Of a stretch of 64,000 nucleotides of DNA, positions 59,974 through 64,000 are shown in pieces. The notes below the pieces were generated by a model, which worked only from the letters and a program-made list of their open reading frames with translations, was not told the DNA's origin and made no database searches. Origin of the DNA: Methylobacterium aerolatum (GTDB taxonomy: Bacteria; Pseudomonadota; Alphaproteobacteria; Rhizobiales; Beijerinckiaceae); NCBI RefSeq assembly GCF_022179085.1, contig NZ_BPQE01000024.1:20125-84124 (forward strand), written 5' to 3'. The translations under genes and the position numbers were made by a program. Positions within the stretch are counted from its first letter, which is position 1. Every line of letters begins with the position of its first letter.

Positions 59974-60396
59974 GTGACTGCAACCAAGATCAACGACCAA
60001 GTTCTGGCATCAACGGTGGCGCTCGTCTGCTCCTATGTTGCGCATAACAGTTTGCCGGCCAGGGAGCTGCTGGACCTGCTGAGGCTGGTCCATGGAAGCC
60101 TGAGGTCGCTCTTCCCGCAGCTTACTCCCCGGCCGGAGCTCGACGGGCGGCTCAGGATGACTCCCATGGCCATCCGAAATTCGATCGGGCCGGATGGCGT
60201 CGTCAGCTTCATCAACGGCAAGACCTATCAGGTCCTCAAGCGTCATCTCAGGGTCAACGGGCTCGATCCGGACGGATATCGCGAACGGTTCGGCCTGCCG
60301 GCCAGCTACCCGATGACCGCACCCGGCTACAGTCGACGCCGATCCAGGCTCGCGAAAGACATCGGCTTCGGAACTCGACGGCAGGGGGCGGCCTGA
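59974..60396 (+). CDS. MucR/Ros-family regulator lacking the zinc-ligand residues
   Basis: 140 residues from the GTG at 59974, which has GGAG six bases before it (a TTG at 59968 is less well placed). The N-terminal oligomerisation part (VALVCSYVAHNSLPARELLDLLRLVHGSL) and the DNA-binding part (KTYQVLKRHLRVNGLDPDGYRERFGLPASYPMTAPGYSRRRS) are clearly MucR. In the zinc finger the usual C, D, H, H become S78, N81, H91 and N95, so only one ligand remains. Family members without zinc that still bind DNA are known in Mesorhizobium. It follows the efflux operon by 30 bases and may be read with it. Confidence 0.9.
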   Translation: MTATKINDQVLASTVALVCSYVAHNSLPARELLDLLRLVHGSLRSLFPQLTPRPELDGRLRMTPMAIRNSIGPDGVVSFINGKTYQVLKRHLRVNGLDPDGYRERFGLPASYPMTAPGYSRRRSRLAKDIGFGTRRQGAA

Positions 60397-60697
60397 GAAG
60401 GGCGGGCGGGATCAGCCGGGTTTCCGCCCCGGACCACGCAGGGCACTCCTCCGCCCTATGCAGTTCTTCAACGGATCGCGCGAATGCCCTCATCGCGCGG
60501 TGCGACGGCCGGTTCGACCTTCCCGATCATCAACGGACCGGCCGTTTGCCAATTCCCGGGGGTCTCCCACCCCCGTTCCCCGCCCATGACCTCCGACGAG
60601 ATGAGGGTGTTTGGCTCCGAACGCCCGATGGCCGTGAGGTGTCGATGAAGGCGGGATCACGCAGTCCGGGGCAGATCCTCTCAAAGGCGATTTCGCG
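60397..60697. other. intergenic stretch
   Basis: About 300 bases without a convincing gene on either strand. A short open frame runs on the minus strand but lacks any domain. Confidence 0.45.
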
Positions 60698-60892
60698 ATG
60701 ATTGATGAAACCAAGATCGACAAAGCGAAAAAACAAGAAAAATATCGTGCCCCTTTTTCTATTGGTATGACGATGGGTCTGTTGTTTTTGCTCGTATTTC
60801 TTGTTTGCGGTAGTTTACTATACTGGACATATACAAATAGAAAATCGCACGGCGTTGCCGCCACACCCCGTCACTCTCTAACCATGCCATAG
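60698..60892 (+). CDS. small single-pass membrane protein
   Basis: 64 residues. A lysine-rich N-terminus (KIDKAKKQEKYRAPF) precedes one strong helix (MTMGLLFLLVFLVCGSLLYW, about residues 24-43) and a short polar tail. The region is markedly AT-rich for this window, a sign of foreign origin or of constraint. No family recognised; the gap to the neighbours allows its own promoter. Confidence 0.45.
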   Translation: MIDETKIDKAKKQEKYRAPFSIGMTMGLLFLLVFLVCGSLLYWTYTNRKSHGVAATPRHSLTMP

Positions 60893-60990
60893 CTATCCGC
60901 GTGATGGACTTGCGGGTCCCGATCATCGGTTACCCGCCGTCCCATTCCGTCCTCACCGTCCGAGTTGCCGGTTCACCCGGAGGCAGTCCC

Positions 60991-62184
60991 ATGCCAATCC
61001 CAAAGCGCAAATCACACGCTTATGCCGTCCTTTTGTCCGCCCTCGTCGGATCACTCGGAGCATGCGCCTCGCTTCCCCGCACACCCTACGCCGCGGGTGA
61101 ATCCGCCGCGGCCGAGGTCGCGGGCATCCCCGGCGCCCGCGCCTTCTCCGACGCATCTGTCGAGACTTTCACGGCGATGCTGTCGAATGCGTCGGCACGC
61201 AATCGCCCGTTTTCCTATCTCGCCCTGTCGGGCGGAGGCGGTGACGGTGCCTACGGGGCGGGCATCATGAACGGATGGACCGCCGCCGGCACCCGCCCCG
61301 AATTCAGCCTCGTTTCGGGTGTGAGTACGGGGGCGCTCATCGCTCCATTCGCCTTCCTCGGCCCGGCCTACGACCCGGTCCTCACCGAGATCTACACCAG
61401 CGGCGTCGCTGAGAGCTTGGTGAAGAATCCGAGCGTCGTGAACGTGCTTTTCAGTTCCGGGCTTTTCGGTGACGACCGCCTGCGGGACCTCGTCGGGCGC
61501 TACGTCACGCCTGACCTGCTCACCGCCGTCGCCGCCGAGCACGCCAAGGGCCGCCGTCTGCTGGTCGTGACCACCAACCTCGACGCCAAGCGGGCGATGA
61601 TCTGGAACATGGGTGTCATTGCCGCCAGCGGCGCGCCCAACGCCGTGTCTCTGTTCAGGGACGTGCTCACCGCCTCCGCGAGCATCCCTGCCGTATTCCC
61701 CCCGCAGCTCCTCGACGTCCAAGTCGGAAACCGAACTTTCCAGGAACTGCATGTCGATGGTTCGGTGGTGACGCCGGTGTTCACGGTGCCGCAAGCATTC
61801 ATGGTGGGGGATGGGCGAACCGGCGTGGCCCCGCGCAAGTCCGACATCTACGTGCTGATGAACGGCAGGGTCGAACCCGAGTTCGAACTGGTGACCAACA
61901 ATACGCTGTCCATCGTCGAGCAGGCCGTGGCGACCGGCAGCCAAGCCCGAAGCCGCGCGAGCCTCGCGGCGACCTATGCCTTCTCGCGGGCTCACCGTAT
62001 CGGCTTCCACCTCACGTACATCGACGAGGGCGCCCCACGCACCTCGACCGCTCGCGGCTTCGACACGGCCTACATGCGCAGCCTCTATCAAGCTGGCTAC
62101 GACAAGGCCCGGTCCGGATCTGCATGGCGTGGGGACGTTCCCGTCTCCCCACTGGCGGCCAAGGTCATCGCATCGACGAACTGA
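60991..62184 (+). CDS. patatin-like phospholipase lipoprotein
   Basis: 397 residues from the ATG at 60991, with GGAGG upstream. The signal peptide ends in the lipobox LGAC (C25). The patatin domain (about 75-270) has the glycine-rich oxyanion loop LALSGGGGDGAYGAG, the nucleophile S112 in GVSTG and the aspartate D256 in VDGSV. It would act as an acyl hydrolase in the periplasm or outer membrane. Its stop codon TGA at 62182-62184 coincides with the first bases of the IS3 terminal repeat, so the last residues may have been altered by the insertion. Confidence 0.92.
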   Translation: MPIPKRKSHAYAVLLSALVGSLGACASLPRTPYAAGESAAAEVAGIPGARAFSDASVETFTAMLSNASARNRPFSYLALSGGGGDGAYGAGIMNGWTAAGTRPEFSLVSGVSTGALIAPFAFLGPAYDPVLTEIYTSGVAESLVKNPSVVNVLFSSGLFGDDRLRDLVGRYVTPDLLTAVAAEHAKGRRLLVVTTNLDAKRAMIWNMGVIAASGAPNAVSLFRDVLTASASIPAVFPPQLLDVQVGNRTFQELHVDGSVVTPVFTVPQAFMVGDGRTGVAPRKSDIYVLMNGRVEPEFELVTNNTLSIVEQAVATGSQARSRASLAATYAFSRAHRIGFHLTYIDEGAPRTSTARGFDTAYMRSLYQAGYDKARSGSAWRGDVPVSPLAAKVIASTN

Positions 62185-62259
62185 CCCTGACCCAGCAAAC
62201 TGGTCCACGCTGAGCGCAAGTTTTTCGGGCATCCTGAACCCTGAAGGAGGGTGGATGCC

Positions 62260-62526
62260 ATGCCTCGCAAACGCTTCACGAACGAGCAGATCGCCTTTGC
62301 CCTGCGACAGGCGGAGAACGGCGCCACGGTGGACGAAGTCTGCCGGAAGATGGGCGTGTCCGAGCCGACGTTTTACCGCTGGAAGAAGCAGTTCGTCGGC
62401 ATGGGGGTGCCGGAGATCCGCCGGCTCAAGCAGCTGGAGGACGAGAACAGCAAGCTCAAGCGACTGGTGGCCGACCTGACGCTGGACCGCTCCATGCTGC
62501 AGGATGTGCTCAAGCGAAAGTGGTAA
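62260..62526 (+). CDS. IS3-family OrfA (helix-turn-helix transposase subunit)
   Basis: 88 residues from the ATG at 62260 (GGAGGG ahead). Helix-turn-helix FTNEQIAFALRQAENGATVDEVCRKMGVSEPTFYRWKKQF, followed by a leucine zipper-like segment (LKQLEDENSKLKRLVADLTLD). Complete. The orfB frame starts at a GTG overlapping its end (62520), in the -1 frame as usual for IS3. Confidence 0.93.
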   Translation: MPRKRFTNEQIAFALRQAENGATVDEVCRKMGVSEPTFYRWKKQFVGMGVPEIRRLKQLEDENSKLKRLVADLTLDRSMLQDVLKRKW

Positions 62527-63054
62527 GGCCCGCCGCTCGCCGCGAGGTCGCCGGTCACCTGCAGGGGGCCTACGACATCAGCGAGCGCCGGGCCTGCCAA
62601 GCCACCGGTTTCGGCCGCTCGTCCCAGCGTTACAGGAAGCGCTCCGACCCGCAGGTGGCGCTTCGCATGCGGCTGAAGGAGCTTCCGTGCCTTCCAAGTC
62701 ACCGAGGCCCTGGACGCCTTGGTCCGGCTGCGGGGGCGGCCCAAGAGCCTGCGGGTCGACAATGGACCGGAGTTTGCCGGACGCATGCTCGATCAGTGGG
62801 CGTACCTGACCGGGGTTGAGATCGACTTCTCCCGACCGGGCAAGCCGACCGACAACGCCTACATCGAGTCGTTCAACGGCCGCCTACGGGCGGAATGTCT
62901 GACCGCCTCGTGGTTCCTGTCGCTGGCCGATGCCCGCGAGCGCATCGAGGACTGGAGGTGCCACTACAACGAAGATCGACCCCATACGGCCCTGGGCGGC
63001 TTGACGCCCCGAGCCTTCGCCAACCAAGCTGTCACAGCCCGAGAACTTGCATAG
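62520..63054 (+). pseudogene. IS3-family OrfB with internal deletion
   Basis: The first part (VRPAARREVAGHLQGAYDISERRACQATG ... ALRMRLKEL) is read in one frame up to about 62683. From about 62687 the C-terminal part (FQVTEALDALVRL ... VDNGPEFAGRM ... GKPTDNAYIESFNGRLRAECL ... GGLTPRAFANQ) continues in another frame. The junction joins two stretches that in intact relatives are separated by roughly 100 residues, including the first catalytic aspartate. The deletion is not a multiple of three. The second aspartate (VDNG) and the glutamate (AYIESFNGRLRAE) remain. Confidence 0.85.
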
Positions 63055-63143
63055 GTCGTGGACCATAAACCGGGTCAACCCCAGGCCCACCGCACACTAA
63101 CTCTACACTTGGACCACCTCGTGGGGGCCGATCAGATGCACTG

Positions 63144-63704
63144 CTAAGTGCGGCCGGCGGATCTCCGTTTTTCGCGATAGCGACTTTGCCTCTCGGCATC
63201 TGTCATCGCCACGGCGCCCACAGGCTTGCGGCCGCGTTTCCGGGTTTGCCCAGAAACTTCTAGATTTTTGTCGCTCAAACTCCGTACGAAATTTCTAATT
63301 TCGGCGTAGCTTAAACTTCTCTTCTCCGACATCAGCTTGATGGCAAGAGCGTACCCAATATCTCGGCTCTTCTTGTACCTACTCGTCTTCTCAACGAAAT
63401 ATATGAGTCCGTTTGCTCCGAACTCTTCAAGAGATTTCTTCTGATAATAGGCGACAATCGACCAAGATGATAATTCACGATACCTATCTGTCGACAATTT
63501 AAATAAAATCCCAAGCTCGCTCCTTAGCCATTGTACGTCAAAGTTCGACGCAACATTTATGCCCGTCAATCTTTGGTGTCGATACATTAGAAGGCACTTG
63601 TACCTGGCGACAACCGGATCGACCTTCGAATGGTAGTTATGACGGATGTCAGCATGCATGGCATCATGAAGTGACTGGATGCGATCTCGAGTTGCCGAGT
63701 CCAT
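63144..63704 (-). CDS. hypothetical protein with basic C-terminus
   Basis: 186 residues from the ATG at 63704, AT-richer than the core genes. The sequence is mostly helical, ends in a very basic tail (QTRKRGRKPVGAVAMTDAERQSRYREKRR), and includes an AT-hook-like KRGRKP. The TDAERQxRYREKR ending occurs in many small hypothetical proteins of alphaproteobacteria. DNA binding is plausible. Directly upstream are iteron-like repeats, which could be its own binding sites; a replication or partition role cannot be excluded. Confidence 0.6.
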   Translation of the reverse strand: MDSATRDRIQSLHDAMHADIRHNYHSKVDPVVARYKCLLMYRHQRLTGINVASNFDVQWLRSELGILFKLSTDRYRELSSWSIVAYYQKKSLEEFGANGLIYFVEKTSRYKKSRDIGYALAIKLMSEKRSLSYAEIRNFVRSLSDKNLEVSGQTRKRGRKPVGAVAMTDAERQSRYREKRRSAGRT

Positions 63705-63779
63705 CACAAAATTTTCGACGCCAAAGTACAACGCCAGCGAGTCCTCTGCGCATCTATGGCGAGTCTCGCTCGCCCTATT

Positions 63780-63822
63780 TCGTCACTTTCTTCGTGACGA
63801 TAATTCGTGACAGAATTCGTGA
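63780..63822. repeat. iteron-like TTCGTGA direct repeats with inverted copy
   Basis: TTCGTGA occurs at 63791-63797, 63804-63810 and 63816-63822, spaced 12-13 bases. An inverted copy, TCGTCAC, begins at 63780 and forms a palindrome with the first (CGTCACtttcttcGTGACG). A further GTGACGA lies near 63851. Confidence 0.65.
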
Positions 63823-64000
63823 TCGCCCACAAGCGGCTGAGACATTTTTGTGACGATTTTCGTTATAGCTTCGAACCGTCCGGTACAGCTGGGCGAATGC
63901 GCGTCGAAATTCATTTCCACTGAAGCGCCGCTCTCAACACGGCGTCCGCAAAGCTGGTCAAGCTCAAACTCCCGTTGTAGCGCGCTGCCCAAGTCGCCGC
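63783..64000 (-). CDS. possible partial ORF at the right window edge
   Basis: A minus-strand frame remains open from the window edge to a stop at 63783, with a TTG at 63992 as the only internal start. The sequence (FELDQLCGRRVESGASVEMNFD) is not recognised. Because the frame runs through the iteron-like repeats and the promoter region of the neighbouring gene, its end at least is doubtful. Confidence 0.2.
   Translation of the reverse strand, partial: GDLGSALQREFELDQLCGRRVESGASVEMNFDAHSPSCTGRFEAITKIVTKMSQPLVGDHEFCHELSSRRK

Larger units (their letters stand above)
62182..63134 (+). mobile_element. IS3-family (IS407-type) insertion sequence with internal deletion
   Basis: Imperfect terminal repeats, TGACCCTGACCCAGCAAACTGG-type on the left and ending TGATCGGCCCCCACGAGG-type on the right (read inward), share TGGTCCA. 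The element is about 950 bases, whereas IS407-type elements have 1.2-1.3 kb. No 4-base target duplication is visible (GAAC against GATG). It cannot move on its own because orfB is deleted. Confidence 0.8.

Overview
The window is high-GC DNA that reads like an alphaproteobacterium of the Rhizobiales, most likely a Methylobacterium-type organism. The reasons are a MucR/Ros-family regulator, a squalene-hopene cyclase, a 5-aminolevulinate synthase (the Shemin route), a SorAB-type sulfite dehydrogenase and a cyanide-insensitive type of bd oxidase. An ArdC-like antirestriction gene, three insertion sequences (IS1182, IS66 and a decayed IS3), a very long tyrosine recombinase, gene remnants and many orphan small genes mark it as accessory DNA, either a plasmid or a genomic island. 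The genus is an inference from gene content only.

Region 1 (about 2-21 kb) is a dense redox and sulfur cluster. Two paralogous ECF sigma/anti-sigma pairs bracket a periplasmic molybdenum sulfite dehydrogenase with its cytochrome c, a beta-propeller protein and a DUF305 copper-type protein. Next come a LysR regulator, a second sulfite oxidase without a signal peptide, and a YeiH-family exporter. The block DUF983 - hemA - cioA - cioB - DUF2474 follows on the minus strand and ends in a nitrilase fragment. Divergent from it runs a MocR-type PLP-binding regulator, followed by a TehA/SSU1-family transporter, an acyl-CoA-dehydrogenase-like flavoprotein and a cytochrome c lipoprotein. Together these could oxidise or export sulfite and keep respiration going on a poison-resistant quinol oxidase whose heme supply is encoded beside it.

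Region 2 (21-33 kb) holds an IS1182 element, a small membrane protein with an internal duplication, a VOC/YceI/cytochrome b561/YceI block with a divergent LysR, a divergent HxlR-NAD(P)H:quinone-reductase-like pair, an MRJP/yellow-type secreted protein and an IS66 element. Region 3 (33-41.5 kb) is a run of electrophile and carbonyl metabolism genes: an MDR reductase, a PRISE-type enone reductase, an alpha/beta hydrolase, an Old Yellow Enzyme, a SnoaL-like protein, a DJ-1/PfpI protein and an aldo/keto reductase. It also carries decayed fragments of an SDR and a zinc alcohol dehydrogenase.

Region 4 (41.7-50.5 kb) starts with the 824-residue integrase and then carries orphan genes of lower GC. 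Most are followed or separated by copies of a degenerate intergenic repeat that always points the same way. Two of the orphans, a secreted protein on each strand, are diverged paralogues. Region 5 (50.5-64 kb) is membrane and envelope related: squalene-hopene cyclase with a TetR gene, a secreted phospholipase-A2-like protein preceded by strong palindromes, TetR with a divergent EmrA-EmrB-TolC-type efflux operon, a MucR homologue that has lost its zinc ligands, a patatin-like lipoprotein, a deleted IS3 element that seems to supply the patatin stop codon, and a hypothetical gene with iteron-like repeats upstream.
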